Assembly: GCA_052103955.1 (NCBI GenBank)
Contig: JBQELO010000014.1
Span: 1 to 64,000, forward strand
Source of the DNA: Paenalcaligenes sp052103955
Lineage (GTDB): Bacteria; Pseudomonadota; Gammaproteobacteria; Burkholderiales; Burkholderiaceae_B
Direction: 5' to 3'
Length of the DNA: 64,000 nt
Every line of letters starts with the position of its first letter. Positions within the stretch are counted from its first letter, which is position 1. Positions 43,969 through 53,490 of this stretch are shown one piece after another. Under the pieces are notes generated by a model. The model searched no databases, was not told where the DNA came from, and worked only from the letters and a program-made list of their open reading frames with translations. A program made the position numbers and the translations under genes.

Positions 43969-44727
43969 ATGGCGAGGCGACAACGCGGACGTGTGCTCGA
44001 TGGTGTGCTGTTGCTGGACAAAGGTGAAGGTCTGTCCAGTAACCACGCATTGCAACGCGCCCGACGAGCGATGGATGCTCGTAAAGCAGGTCATACTGGT
44101 ACCTTGGATCCTTTTGCTACAGGGTTGTTGGTGTGCTGCTTTGGTAAAGCAACTAAAATCTCTGGATTGCTTTTGGATGCAGATAAGGCATACGAAGCAG
44201 AGCTCACCTTTGGTGCAGAAACCGATTCGGGTGACTTAACTGGTACGGTGGTTGCGACGGCTGAGCTGCCCGAGAACGGTGCAGATGTAGAAGCAGTAAA
44301 ACAAGTATTACAAGAATTCTTAGGTGAAATTCAACAAATTCCACCTATGTACTCGGCCTTAAAGCGTGATGGTAAGCCGCTGTATGAATATGCACGGCAA
44401 GGCATAGAACTGGAAAGACCACCTCGCACAATCACGATTCATAGTATTGAATTGTTATCGTGTGAAGGGAACACTGCGCGTATAGCAGTGGAGTGCAGCA
44501 AAGGCACGTATATCCGAACTTTGGCACAAGATATTGGTCAACGTTTAGGTTATAGGGCTCACCTGACGGCGTTGCGTCGTACGGCTGTGGGACCCTTTTT
44601 ATTGGAAAAGGCGGTAACGCTGGACACAATACAGGATTCTGAGGAACCTGAATCCCTTTTAATCGGGCTGGCTGATTTACCCGAAACGCTACGCCCAGCT
44701 AACCTTAACCTTAAGGAAACATTATGA
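43969..44727 (+). CDS. truB: tRNA pseudouridine(55) synthase
   Basis: Makes pseudouridine 55 in the T-loop of all tRNAs. 252 residues. The catalytic Asp47 is in GHTGTLDPFATG, KAYEAELTFG carries the conserved Tyr, and CSKGTYIRTLAQDIG is conserved. The C-terminal PUA-like part is short, as in many betaproteobacteria. It overlaps typA by four bases (ATGA). Confidence 0.95.
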   Translation: MARRQRGRVLDGVLLLDKGEGLSSNHALQRARRAMDARKAGHTGTLDPFATGLLVCCFGKATKISGLLLDADKAYEAELTFGAETDSGDLTGTVVATAELPENGADVEAVKQVLQEFLGEIQQIPPMYSALKRDGKPLYEYARQGIELERPPRTITIHSIELLSCEGNTARIAVECSKGTYIRTLAQDIGQRLGYRAHLTALRRTAVGPFLLEKAVTLDTIQDSEEPESLLIGLADLPETLRPANLNLKETL

Positions 44728-46544
44728 GTCGCGCATTGCGCAATGTGGCTATTATTGCTCACGTAGACCACGGGAAAACTACCCTGGTTGATCAGCTTCT
44801 GAAACAGTCTGGCACGTTTCGTGCGAATGAACATGTTAGCGATCGCGTTATGGACTCTGGCGATATCGAGAAAGAACGCGGTATCACTATCTTGGCCAAA
44901 AACTGCGCGGCAGAGTTTGAGGGTACACACATCAACATTATTGATACCCCCGGACACGCTGACTTCGGTGGTGAGGTAGAGCGTGTACTGTCGATGGTTG
45001 ACGGAGTGTTGTTGCTGGTGGATGCAGTGGAAGGCCCTATGCCTCAAACTCGCTTCGTTACCCGCAAAGCTTTGGAACTGGGTCTGAAACCCATCGTTGT
45101 GGTGAACAAAGTTGACCGCCCAGGTGCTAGACCAGATTTCGCTGTAAACGAAACATTCGATTTGTTCGACAAATTGGGTGCAACAGAAGAGCAGTTGGAC
45201 TTCCCAATTGTTTACGCATCAGGTCTGTCCGGCTATGCTGGTTTGACTGATGATGTGCGTTCCGGTGATCTTCGCCCACTGTTTCAAGCTATCTTGGATA
45301 ACGTGCCTCAACGTGACGATGATCCAAATGGGCCATTGCAGTTGCAAATCTGTTCATTAGACTACAGCAGCTACGTAGGTAAAATCGGTGTAGGCCGTGT
45401 AAACCGTGGTCGTGTGCGTGCTGGTCAAGAAGTGGTTCTGAAATTTGGTCCTGAAGGCGAGTCTATCAAAGGCCGTATCAACCAAGTGCAAACCTTTAAG
45501 GGTGTGAACCGTCAACAAGTTGAAGAAGCTCAAGCGGGTGACATCGTACTGATCAACGGTATTGATGAAATCGGTATTGGCTGCACACTGATGGATCCTG
45601 CTCATCCTGAAGCTCTGCCCTTGCTGCGCATTGACGAGCCTACACTGAGCATGAACTTCATCGTGAACTCCTCGCCATTGGCAGGCCGTGAAGGTAAATT
45701 CGTGACCAGCCGTCAGATTCGTGACCGCTTGGATCTAGAGTTGAAATCCAACGTGGCGTTGCGTGTGAACGAGACCGGTGATGACACCGCCTTTGAGGTG
45801 TGTGGCCGTGGTGAGTTGCACTTGACCATCTTGTTGGAAAACATGCGTCGCGAAGGCTACGAGTTGGCGGTATCCCGTCCACGCGTGCTGATCAAAGAAG
45901 AAAACGGCGTGAAGATGGAGCCATACGAGCACCTGACAGTGGACGTGGAAGACGGTCACCAAGGTGGTGTGATGGAAGAGTTGGGTCGCCGTCGTGGTGA
46001 CTTGCAAGACATGATCCCTGATGGTCGTGGTCGCACCCGCTTGGAATACCGTATTCCTGCGCGTGGTCTGATCGGCTTCCAAGGCGATTTCATGACACTG
46101 ACACGTGGTACGGGCTTGATGAGTCACATTTTTGACTCCTACCAGCCTATGCGTGAAGGCTCTGTTGGTGAGCGTCGTAACGGCGTGCTGATCAGCCAAG
46201 ATGACGGTGAAGCAGTTGCGTACGCACTGTGGAAACTGCAAGAGCGCGGCAAAATGTTCGTTTCGCCTAACGATCCAGTTTACGAAGGTATGATCATCGG
46301 TATTCACAGCCGTGACAACGACCTGATCGTGAACCCAATTCGCGAGAAGAAACTGACTAACGTTCGTGCTTCCGGTAAAGATGAGCATATCGACTTGGTT
46401 ACTCCTATCCGTATGTCCTTGGAATACGCGGTAGACTTTATCGATGACGATGAGTTGGTAGAAGTTACACCTAAGTCCATCCGTCTGCGTAAGCGTCACC
46501 TGAAAGAGCATGAGCGTCGTAAGTTTGCTCGTGAAGAAGCATAA
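44724..46544 (+). CDS. typA: Ribosome-associated GTPase TypA/BipA
   Basis: Translational GTPase related to EF-G that assists ribosome assembly and stress responses. 606 residues. The G domain has AHVDHGKTTL at 12-21, IDTPGHADFGGEVERV and NKVDRPGARP. It is followed by the beta-barrel, EF-G-like domains III and V, and the BipA-specific C-terminal domain (IRLRKRHLKEHERRKFAREE). The start overlaps the truB stop. Followed by a strong terminator. Confidence 0.96.
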   Translation: MSRALRNVAIIAHVDHGKTTLVDQLLKQSGTFRANEHVSDRVMDSGDIEKERGITILAKNCAAEFEGTHINIIDTPGHADFGGEVERVLSMVDGVLLLVDAVEGPMPQTRFVTRKALELGLKPIVVVNKVDRPGARPDFAVNETFDLFDKLGATEEQLDFPIVYASGLSGYAGLTDDVRSGDLRPLFQAILDNVPQRDDDPNGPLQLQICSLDYSSYVGKIGVGRVNRGRVRAGQEVVLKFGPEGESIKGRINQVQTFKGVNRQQVEEAQAGDIVLINGIDEIGIGCTLMDPAHPEALPLLRIDEPTLSMNFIVNSSPLAGREGKFVTSRQIRDRLDLELKSNVALRVNETGDDTAFEVCGRGELHLTILLENMRREGYELAVSRPRVLIKEENGVKMEPYEHLTVDVEDGHQGGVMEELGRRRGDLQDMIPDGRGRTRLEYRIPARGLIGFQGDFMTLTRGTGLMSHIFDSYQPMREGSVGERRNGVLISQDDGEAVAYALWKLQERGKMFVSPNDPVYEGMIIGIHSRDNDLIVNPIREKKLTNVRASGKDEHIDLVTPIRMSLEYAVDFIDDDELVEVTPKSIRLRKRHLKEHERRKFAREEA

Positions 46545-46580
46545 TCAGGTAAGCGGTATTTAGCTGGCAACAGCTACAAG

Positions 46581-46615
46581 AAGCCCATAAGTCCTTTTGG
46601 ATTTGTGGGCTTTTT
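46581..46615 (+). terminator. Terminator of the rimP-typA unit
   Basis: Fourteen-base stem AAGCCCATAAGTCC (46581-46594) / GGATTTGTGGGCTT (46599-46612) with two G-U pairs, a TTTT loop and a T5 tail, 36 bases after the typA stop. Confidence 0.9.
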
Positions 46616-46662
46616 GCATTGCATGCATCGCCTATACCGAGGTCAATAGAAACCAGCAGCTG

Positions 46663-46692
46663 AAATAAAAACACCCTCTCAAGGAGGGTGTT
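46663..46692 (-). terminator. Terminator of the amino-acid ABC transporter operon
   Basis: Nine-base stem AACACCCTC (46670-46678) / GAGGGTGTT (46684-46692) with a five-base loop. On the minus strand it is followed by TTTATTT. It begins 38 bases after the ATPase gene's stop. Confidence 0.85.
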
Positions 46693-46730
46693 CAGTTTTC
46701 TAGTGAAGCGTAGCAATCTTTACACGCTAC

Positions 46731-47498
46731 TTACTTCAAATTTCCAGTCAGGAATTGCTGTAGTCTTTCGCTTTTTGGGGTATCTAATACCGCAGAAGGG
46801 CTACCACATTCTTCTACTACGCCTTGGTGCAAGAACACAATGTTATTGCTCACTTGGCGTGCAAAACCGATCTCGTGTGTCACGATCAACATGGTGCGAC
46901 CTTCCTCGGCCAACTGTTGCATCACTTTCAACACCTCACCTACCAGCTCTGGGTCCAGTGCTGACGTAGGTTCGTCAAACAGCATGACTTCGGGTTCCAT
47001 CGCCAACGCACGGGCAATCGCAACGCGCTGTTGCTGGCCGCCAGATAAGTGGGCAGGGTATTGCGTTTCAATGCTGGTAGGCAGGCCTACTTTATTCAAG
47101 TAGTGGCGTGCACGCTCCATGGCTTCTTTCTTAGACACTTTCAATACATGGGTAGGTGCTTCCATGACGTTTTGTAGTACGTTCATGTGGCCCCATAGAT
47201 TGAAGTGTTGGAACACCATGGTCAAACGTGTACGCATATCACGCAGCATTTTTAAGTCAGACACACGTGTAGTGCCATTGTCTTTAGTGACGGCGTGTAT
47301 GACTTGATCGTTCAGCTGTACGCTACCTTGGTCTGGAATTTCCAGAAAGTTGATGCAGCGTAAAAAGGTACTTTTACCCGAACCACTGGAGCCGATAATA
47401 CACGTGACATCGCCTGCATTAGCATCCAGAGAGACACCTTTTAGCACTTGGTTCTGCCCATAGGCTTTGTGAATGTTTTTAACTTGCAGTTTTTGCAT
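46731..47498 (-). CDS. Polar/basic amino-acid ABC transporter ATP-binding protein (HisP-like)
   Basis: ATPase of a histidine/lysine-arginine-ornithine type importer, 255 residues. Walker A is GSSGSGKST at 36-44, the signature is LSGGQQQR, Walker B is VMLFDEPTSALD, and the switch His is in VTHEIGFARQ. The HisP-like insertion between Walker A and the Q-loop (HAVTKDNGTTRVSDLKMLRDMRTRLTMVFQHFNLW in two parts) suits the HisP/OccP group. Last gene of a four-gene operon; the start is two bases after the permease stop. Confidence 0.92.
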   Translation of the reverse strand: MQKLQVKNIHKAYGQNQVLKGVSLDANAGDVTCIIGSSGSGKSTFLRCINFLEIPDQGSVQLNDQVIHAVTKDNGTTRVSDLKMLRDMRTRLTMVFQHFNLWGHMNVLQNVMEAPTHVLKVSKKEAMERARHYLNKVGLPTSIETQYPAHLSGGQQQRVAIARALAMEPEVMLFDEPTSALDPELVGEVLKVMQQLAEEGRTMLIVTHEIGFARQVSNNIVFLHQGVVEECGSPSAVLDTPKSERLQQFLTGNLK

Positions 47499-47500
47499 GA

Positions 47501-48214
47501 CTAAGGCTTCAGGGGTTGCAGAGACAAAAGTGTACGTTTTTCAATGATGCGGAATCCACCTACCAGTACGACGGTAATGGCTAAATATAGCAAAGCAGCC
47601 AAACCGTAAGAGGCAAAGGTTTCGTAGGTGGCCGAGTTGGCGTCCCTAGCAATCTTTAAAATATCCGGCACAGTGGCAGTAAAGGCCAGTGATGTGGCGT
47701 GCAACATCAAGATGACTTCGTTACTGTAGGCAGGCAATGCACGGCGTAGAGCCGATGGCAAGATCACGCGTCGGTACATGGTAGGACGTGTCATGCCATA
47801 GGCGCGCGCGGCGTCTATTTCGCCGGCAGGCGTGGTTCGAATGGCACCCGCAAAAATTTCTGTGGTGTAGGCCACGTTGTTCAGGACCAAGGCTAACACC
47901 ATACAGTTAAAGCCGCTTTGGAAAAAAGCCGCTAGGTTAGGTGTTTCTTTGATGAAGTCCAACCCATATAGGCCACCGTAAATGAACAGAATCTGTACAT
48001 ATAACGGTGTGCCTCTAAACACATAGGAGAACAGCCAGATGGGTTTGGAAATGTACCAGCGGGCAGAGTTACGTCCTATAGCCGTAAAAATCGACAGGAA
48101 AAAGCCAAAGAATAACGATAGCACTAGCAACCATAAGGTGACGGCTAAACCAGACCATTGCCCGTGATTGCTATATAGGTAGGCACGCCAGAACTCTTCA
48201 ATCACCGTTACCAT
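47501..48214 (-). CDS. Amino-acid ABC transporter permease (HisM-like)
   Basis: Inner-membrane permease subunit, 237 residues with about five transmembrane segments. The EAA loop EIDAARAYGMTRPTMYRRVILP contacts the ATPase. LWLLVLSLFFGFFLSIFTAI and the GTPLYVQILFIYGGLYGL segment resemble HisM. It overlaps the preceding permease gene by seven bases, so the two are translationally coupled. Confidence 0.9.
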   Translation of the reverse strand: MVTVIEEFWRAYLYSNHGQWSGLAVTLWLLVLSLFFGFFLSIFTAIGRNSARWYISKPIWLFSYVFRGTPLYVQILFIYGGLYGLDFIKETPNLAAFFQSGFNCMVLALVLNNVAYTTEIFAGAIRTTPAGEIDAARAYGMTRPTMYRRVILPSALRRALPAYSNEVILMLHATSLAFTATVPDILKIARDANSATYETFASYGLAALLYLAITVVLVGGFRIIEKRTLLSLQPLKP

Positions 48215-48903
48215 AGCTCTGCCTTTTTAATGCCTACAGAGTAGCGGCGGTTCAGAAAATAAAACACACTATTAGATAACGTGGTGAGTGCTAGGTAAAT
48301 CAGCCCCGTGATGGAGATGAATAAGAACATATGGAAGGTCACGTTCCCTGCGTTCTGGGCAACTTTGACCAAATCGTTCAAACCAATTAGGGATACCAAG
48401 GCCGTGGCTTTAAGTAATACTAGCCAATTATTTTCTAGGCCAGGTAGTGCATGGCGCATCATTTGTGGAAAAAGAACGCGGCTGAATACTTGCCAGCGCG
48501 ACATGCCGTAGGCAATGCCCGCTTCGAGTTGGCCACGAGGCACAGCCATAAAAGCGCCTCTGAAGGTCTCGGTAAAATACGCACCATAGATGAAGCCTAG
48601 CGTGGCTACACCCGCACTGAAGGGCTCTATATCAATGTAGGGTAAGGATAAGGCGTCTGTCAGATCGTTCAGGTAAAGCTGCAAGCTGAAGAAAATCAGC
48701 AGCAACAGCACTAGATCAGGAATGCCGCGTATGACGGTGGTATAGACCGCTGCGCTAAAACGCAAAAGGCGGCTAGGTGCAAATAACTTGCAACTTGCCG
48801 CGCAAAGTCCAAGCACAAGAGAAACCGCCAAAGACAGAACGGCTAATTGGATGGTTTCCAGTGTGCCGGCCAGCAACTGGGGACCATAGCCCATCAGGTA
48901 CAT
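48208..48903 (-). CDS. Amino-acid ABC transporter permease (HisQ-like)
   Basis: Second permease subunit, 231 residues. The EAA loop is QLEAGIAYGMSRWQVFSRVLFPQ, and TVIRGIPDLVLLLLIFFSLQLYL is typical of HisQ. It is separated from the binding-protein gene by 64 bases that contain the perfect stem-loop at 48921-48948. It overlaps the next permease gene by seven bases. Confidence 0.9.
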   Translation of the reverse strand: MYLMGYGPQLLAGTLETIQLAVLSLAVSLVLGLCAASCKLFAPSRLLRFSAAVYTTVIRGIPDLVLLLLIFFSLQLYLNDLTDALSLPYIDIEPFSAGVATLGFIYGAYFTETFRGAFMAVPRGQLEAGIAYGMSRWQVFSRVLFPQMMRHALPGLENNWLVLLKATALVSLIGLNDLVKVAQNAGNVTFHMFLFISITGLIYLALTTLSNSVFYFLNRRYSVGIKKAELW

Positions 48904-48920
48904 AAAAAAGATCGCACTAG

Positions 48921-48948
48921 GTACGAAGCAATAAGGCTTGCTTCGTAC
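48921..48948 (-). promoter_or_regulatory. Perfect intercistronic stem-loop in transporter operon
   Basis: GTACGAAGCAA (48921-48931) / TTGCTTCGTAC (48938-48948), a perfect 11-base stem with a six-base loop, in the gap between the binding-protein gene and the first permease gene. No T-tract follows directly on the minus strand. Hairpins here are known in similar operons to protect the 3' end of the binding-protein mRNA and lower downstream expression. Confidence 0.7.
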
Positions 48949-48967
48949 GGGTTAAGAAAGAATAGGG

Positions 48968-49768
48968 TTAAGGCTGTGTGCTAGGTAGCTCAACGTTACC
49001 GGGCTCAAAGTACTTAGCAGTAATGGCAGCAAGTGTACCATCAGCTTGCATGTCCAGGATGGCCTGATCTACTGCGTCTTTAAGCGTTTTATTGCCTTTT
49101 CGTACCCCAATAGCGATAGGTTCGTTAAGAATAGCGCTGTCTTTAACGGTATCGCCCATCAAGGTGAAATTAGCACCTTCTGGTTTGGTCAAGAAACCTT
49201 GAACGGCGTTAGGAGCTTCTTGGAAAGAGGCATCAATACGCCCAGAGGCCAAATCTATATAGGCGTTGGTGTAGCTAGGGTAAGCAATCACTTCTACACC
49301 ATTAGGGGCCCACTCTTTACGGGCATGCGCTTCCATGGTGGTGCCTTGTTGCACACCAATACGCAGACCTTTCAGCGAATCAGCAGTAGGTTCTAGTGTT
49401 TTGTCTTTATTGGCAACCAGACGAGAGGCAACGACATACAGTGGGGCGCTGAAGTCTATGACTTTGCGACGCGCATCAGTGGCTGTCATGGTGGAGTGTG
49501 CCAAATCAAATTTGCGCGCTTGCAAGCCGGGGATCAAACTGTCGAAAGATTGGTCAACCCATACACATTCCGCTTGCAGGCGTTTACAGATTTCGTTACC
49601 GATTTCTATGTTGTAGCCAACAATTTCACCTGATGGATTCAGGTATTCAAAGGGAGGGTAGCCTGCCTCGGTGGCGATACGGATTTCGGTAAAATCCTGG
49701 GCTGCTGCGGTAGCAGTAGCAGCGCTAAAAATAGCCAGAGTCAGAAAGCGCAGCAAATTCTTTTTCAA
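48968..49768 (-). CDS. Periplasmic basic amino-acid binding protein (HisJ/ArgT-like)
   Basis: Solute-binding subunit of the importer, 266 residues. The signal peptide is MKKNLLRFLTLAIFSAATATAAAQ with cleavage after AAA. The mature fold shows IRIATEAGYPPFEYLNPSGEIVGYNIEIGNEICKR in pieces, LIPGLQARKFDL and the GVQQGTT loop. I chose a TTG start at 49768 because AAGGAGA lies five bases upstream and the signal peptide then begins correctly. The ATG at 49825 would add 19 unsuitable residues. Substrate probably Lys/Arg/Orn/His; the exact one is unknown. First gene of the operon. Confidence 0.9.
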   Translation of the reverse strand: MKKNLLRFLTLAIFSAATATAAAQDFTEIRIATEAGYPPFEYLNPSGEIVGYNIEIGNEICKRLQAECVWVDQSFDSLIPGLQARKFDLAHSTMTATDARRKVIDFSAPLYVVASRLVANKDKTLEPTADSLKGLRIGVQQGTTMEAHARKEWAPNGVEVIAYPSYTNAYIDLASGRIDASFQEAPNAVQGFLTKPEGANFTLMGDTVKDSAILNEPIAIGVRKGNKTLKDAVDQAILDMQADGTLAAITAKYFEPGNVELPSTQP

Positions 49769-49913
49769 GATGCTCTCCTTGTGGGAATAAGCAGTAATAA
49801 GTCGGTAGGGTGTAGCAGAAATCATAGCGGTAGGGCTATGTCTGCCTACACGTATAAACCCTGTATCTTACAAGAGGTGAGGGTTACGGTTGGCAGAAAA
49901 TTAGTGCAAAAGC

Positions 49914-50594
49914 TTAATGTGGCAGAGTAGGCTCACATGTAGGTTCTACCGCAAATTGTGAGCAGCATTCGTTAACCACTTGCATGACTTCGTCCAAATC
50001 ATCTGTCACAGTGATCAAGTCTAGGTCGCTGGGGGAAATCAGTTTGTTGCCTAACAGCTGTTCACGAACCCAGTCAATTAGCCCGCCCCAGAAAGCCGAT
50101 CCCACTAGTACAATGGGTGCTGCAGGCAGTTTACGAGTCTGTACCAAGGTGATGACTTCAAACACTTCATCCATGGTGCCAAAGCCGCCTGGTAAAGCGA
50201 TGTAGGCTGAGCTGTGCATGAAAAACGTCGCTTTTCTGGATACAAAGTATTCGAATTGCAGGCTGTGTGTTTGGTATGGGTTGTTGCTGGTTTCGCGTGG
50301 TAGGCGTATGTTAAGACCTACACTGCGACCGCCTGCTTCGTAGGCGCCTTTGTTGGCAGCTTCCATAATACCTGGGCCACCACCAGCAATTAGCATCAGC
50401 CCAGCTTCAGCGAGGCGCTTGCCAAGCTCGCATGCCATTTCATAATATTTATTGTCGGAAGGGATGCGAGCGCTACCGAACACACTGATCCCAAAGCCTA
50501 CTTCCTGTAGTGTTTCTGCGGCGTGTTTTAGTTCTGCTGATATAACGGGAATCTGCTCTGTGGCGGGTAAATGAACATTTTTAGTGTCAGACAT
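49914..50594 (-). CDS. LOG-family protein (TIGR00730-type)
   Basis: Rossmann-fold protein of the 'Lonely Guy' family, 226 residues. The phosphoribohydrolase signatures GGGPGIMEA (71-79) and PGGFGTMDE (135-143) are intact. Related proteins release the base from nucleoside 5'-monophosphates (cytokinin-type or general). The older name lysine decarboxylase is misleading. The ATG at 50594 lies on the opposite strand within the polA start codon (shared bases of CATG), and an AAGG Shine-Dalgarno lies inside polA codons 3-5. Confidence 0.88.
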   Translation of the reverse strand: MSDTKNVHLPATEQIPVISAELKHAAETLQEVGFGISVFGSARIPSDNKYYEMACELGKRLAEAGLMLIAGGGPGIMEAANKGAYEAGGRSVGLNIRLPRETSNNPYQTHSLQFEYFVSRKATFFMHSSAYIALPGGFGTMDEVFEVITLVQTRKLPAAPIVLVGSAFWGGLIDWVREQLLGNKLISPSDLDLITVTDDLDEVMQVVNECCSQFAVEPTCEPTLPH

Positions 50595-53355
50595 GAAACA
50601 AACCTTATTATTAGTTGATGGATCCAGCTATCTGTACAGGGCATTCCATGCCATGCCGGATCTGCGTAACGCTCGTGGTGAGCCAACTGGTGCTCTTTAC
50701 GGCGTCATCGCAATGATGCGTAAAATTTTGCAGGACTATGAGCCTGATTATATGGCCTGCGTGTTTGATGCTAAAGGTAAAACCTTTAGGGATGATCTAT
50801 TTAGCGACTATAAAGCTAACCGACCATCTATGCCAACAGACCTAGCACAGCAGATTGAGCCCATTCATCGTGCCGTGCGAGCACTAGGGTGGCCCGTGAT
50901 TTGCGTGCCGGGCGTAGAGGCAGACGATATCATTGGCACACTATCGGTGCAAGCATCAGCGCAGGGTATTCACAGTGTAATTTCTACGGGTGACAAAGAT
51001 TTAGCACAGTTGGTAAATCCACACGTAGAACTGATTAACACCATGAATAATGAGCGCCAAGATATACAAGGCGTAATTGATCGTTATGGTGTACGTCCTG
51101 AGCAAATTATTGATTATTTGATGCTGATTGGTGACACAGCGGACAATATTCCGGGTGTACCTAAGGTGGGCCCTAAAACGGCTGCAAAGTGGCTGAACGA
51201 ATACCAAGATCTGGATACGTTAATTCAGCATGCGGGTGAAATTAAAGGGGTGGCCGGACAGAACCTGCGCGACTTTATTCCTAGCTTTGAGATGACGCGC
51301 AAGTTAGTGACAGTAAAGTTGGATTGCGACTTGGGCGAATTGCATGCGTCGTTGGATCAACTGCGTCCTTTGCCGTTAGATAAAAACACGCTGTTGGATA
51401 TTTACGAAGATTACGGTTTTAGAACGTGGTTACGTGAATTAACGGGCGATGCCACCAGAATTCCGGCACAAGATGGTCGTGTAGCGCCACGCAAAGCAGC
51501 AGTTGAGGTGTCTACTGCCGAGGCGGCAGAGCAGCAGTTTCCAGAGGCACCAGCTTCTGTGCAGTACGAAACTATTACCACTGAAGCCGATTTGCAACGC
51601 TGGATAGGCAAGATAGAAAAAGCCGAGCTCACGGCGCTGGATACTGAAACTACGTCGTTAGACCCTATGATGGCCAGACTGGTGGGTTTGTCCTTGTCGG
51701 TACAACCAGGCGAGGCGTGCTATATACCTGTGGCGCATCAAGGTTGCGAAGTCATAGAGCAGTTAAGTCCTGCTGTGGTATTGGCAGCGTTAAAGCCATG
51801 GTTAGAATCGCCTAAGCACGCCAAAATTTTGCATCATGCAAAATACGATACGCATGTGTTTGCTACTGAGGGTGTACGCCTGCAAGGCATTGCCGAAGAC
51901 AGTATGTTGCAAGCCTATGTGTTGGATTCGCATTTGCGTGTAAATATGGATGATGTGGCACAACGTTGGCTAAATGTGCAAACCACGCCGTATGAAAGCA
52001 TCTGCGGTAAAGGCGCTAAACAAATCGCGTTTGCTGATGTGTCCTTAGAGGTGGCTACGGCTTACGCGTGTGAAGATGCCGATATTACCTTGCGCTTGCA
52101 TCAGGTAATGCGTCCTTTAATTGCTGCACATGACGGCTTAGAAGCCACCTACCAATTAGAGTTGGCTACGTCTACTGTGCTGACCACCATTGAAGCCAAT
52201 GGCGTAGCCATTAATGCGGATGTGTTGCACAAACAAAGCCATGAGCTAGGTCAGCGCTTATTAGAGCTAGAGGCTGAAGCCTATGCGCTGGCAGGTCAAC
52301 CTTTCAACATGAATTCGCCCAAACAAGTGGGTGAAATCTTGTTTGATAAGTTGGGCATACCTGTGGTGAAGAAAACAGCAAGTGGCGCGCCTTCTACGGA
52401 CGAAGCAGTGCTAACAGAGTTGGCAAATGATTATCCACTGCCCAAACTCATGCTGGAGCATCGTGGTATTGCGAAGCTGAAGTCTACCTACACCGACAAG
52501 CTGCCTAAGATGGTTAACCACACAACGAATCGGGTGCATACGCGTTATGCGCAAGCGGCGGTGGTGACCGGGCGCTTGGCATCGTCTGACCCTAACTTGC
52601 AGAATATTCCGGTGCGTACGGCAGAGGGACGTAAGGTACGTGATGCCTTTATTGCCTCGCAGGGTAAGGTGGTGTCGGCTGACTATTCACAAATTGAATT
52701 GCGCATCATGGCGCATGTCTCGGGTGATAAAAACCTGCAGCAAGTGTTTGTGGATGGTGGTGACGTGCACAGGGCCACGGCTGCCGAAATCTTCAGTGTT
52801 ACGCCAGAAGAAGTTACTCCTGACCAGCGCTATGCCGCTAAGGCCATTAACTTTGGTTTGATTTATGGCATGGGCGAGTTTGGTTTGGCCAATAATCTGG
52901 GCATTACCCGTGCCGCAGCCAAAGCCTACATTGATCGTTACTTTAGCCGCTACCCCGGTGTGGCGCAGTATATGGAACGCATCAAAGAGCAAGCTAAAGA
53001 GCAAGGCTATGTAGAAACTGTGTTTGGTCGTAGATTGTCGTTCCCTGAGCTAAAAACAGCGAAGGGCCCACGTATGGCGGGAGCGTTACGTGCAGCGATT
53101 AATGCGCCTATGCAAGGTACCGCAGCCGACTTGATTAAAAAAGCCATGGTGGCCGTTCAGCAATGGTTGGATGAAGAGCAAATGAAAACCTTGATGGTGA
53201 TGCAGGTGCACGATGAACTGGTATTTGATGTGCCGCTGGATGAGGTGGAGCGATTGAAAGCAGCCTTGCCGGGTTTGATGTGTGGCATTGCTACCTTGGA
53301 TGTACCGCTAGTTGCTGAAGTAGGCGAAGGCGATAACTGGGGGCAAGCACATTAA
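50593..53355 (+). CDS. polA: DNA polymerase I
   Basis: Replication and repair polymerase, 920 residues. The 5' nuclease domain is at about 1-290 (LLVDGSSYLYRAFHAMP, DDIIGTLS, GDTADNIPGVPKVGPKTA). The 3'-5' exonuclease domain keeps its acidic residues (DTETTSLD, HHAKYDTHVF, YACEDADIT), so it should proofread. The polymerase motifs are YSQIELRIMAHVSGD, AAKAINFGLIYGMG and MQVHDELVFDV. The ATG at 50593 is preferred over a GTG at 50584, and no strong Shine-Dalgarno is visible. Divergent from the LOG gene with overlapping start codons. Confidence 0.96.
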   Translation: MKQTLLLVDGSSYLYRAFHAMPDLRNARGEPTGALYGVIAMMRKILQDYEPDYMACVFDAKGKTFRDDLFSDYKANRPSMPTDLAQQIEPIHRAVRALGWPVICVPGVEADDIIGTLSVQASAQGIHSVISTGDKDLAQLVNPHVELINTMNNERQDIQGVIDRYGVRPEQIIDYLMLIGDTADNIPGVPKVGPKTAAKWLNEYQDLDTLIQHAGEIKGVAGQNLRDFIPSFEMTRKLVTVKLDCDLGELHASLDQLRPLPLDKNTLLDIYEDYGFRTWLRELTGDATRIPAQDGRVAPRKAAVEVSTAEAAEQQFPEAPASVQYETITTEADLQRWIGKIEKAELTALDTETTSLDPMMARLVGLSLSVQPGEACYIPVAHQGCEVIEQLSPAVVLAALKPWLESPKHAKILHHAKYDTHVFATEGVRLQGIAEDSMLQAYVLDSHLRVNMDDVAQRWLNVQTTPYESICGKGAKQIAFADVSLEVATAYACEDADITLRLHQVMRPLIAAHDGLEATYQLELATSTVLTTIEANGVAINADVLHKQSHELGQRLLELEAEAYALAGQPFNMNSPKQVGEILFDKLGIPVVKKTASGAPSTDEAVLTELANDYPLPKLMLEHRGIAKLKSTYTDKLPKMVNHTTNRVHTRYAQAAVVTGRLASSDPNLQNIPVRTAEGRKVRDAFIASQGKVVSADYSQIELRIMAHVSGDKNLQQVFVDGGDVHRATAAEIFSVTPEEVTPDQRYAAKAINFGLIYGMGEFGLANNLGITRAAAKAYIDRYFSRYPGVAQYMERIKEQAKEQGYVETVFGRRLSFPELKTAKGPRMAGALRAAINAPMQGTAADLIKKAMVAVQQWLDEEQMKTLMVMQVHDELVFDVPLDEVERLKAALPGLMCGIATLDVPLVAEVGEGDNWGQAH

Positions 53356-53398
53356 TTAATGTGGCTATGACCAGAGTTGTGCTGTAGTAATCTGCCAT

Positions 53399-53433
53399 AA
53401 AAAACGCCCGATGACATCATCGGGCGTTTTTTT
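53399..53433. terminator. Bidirectional terminator between polA and htpX
   Basis: AAAACGCCCGATGA (53401-53414) / TCATCGGGCGTTTT (53417-53430), a 14-base perfect inverted repeat flanked by A and T runs. It can stop both convergent genes. Confidence 0.92.
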
Positions 53434-53490
53434 CTGGCGAATGGCGGTGGGCCTAAAACCGTGCAGTATCTCTACTACTGCGCAGTTCTA

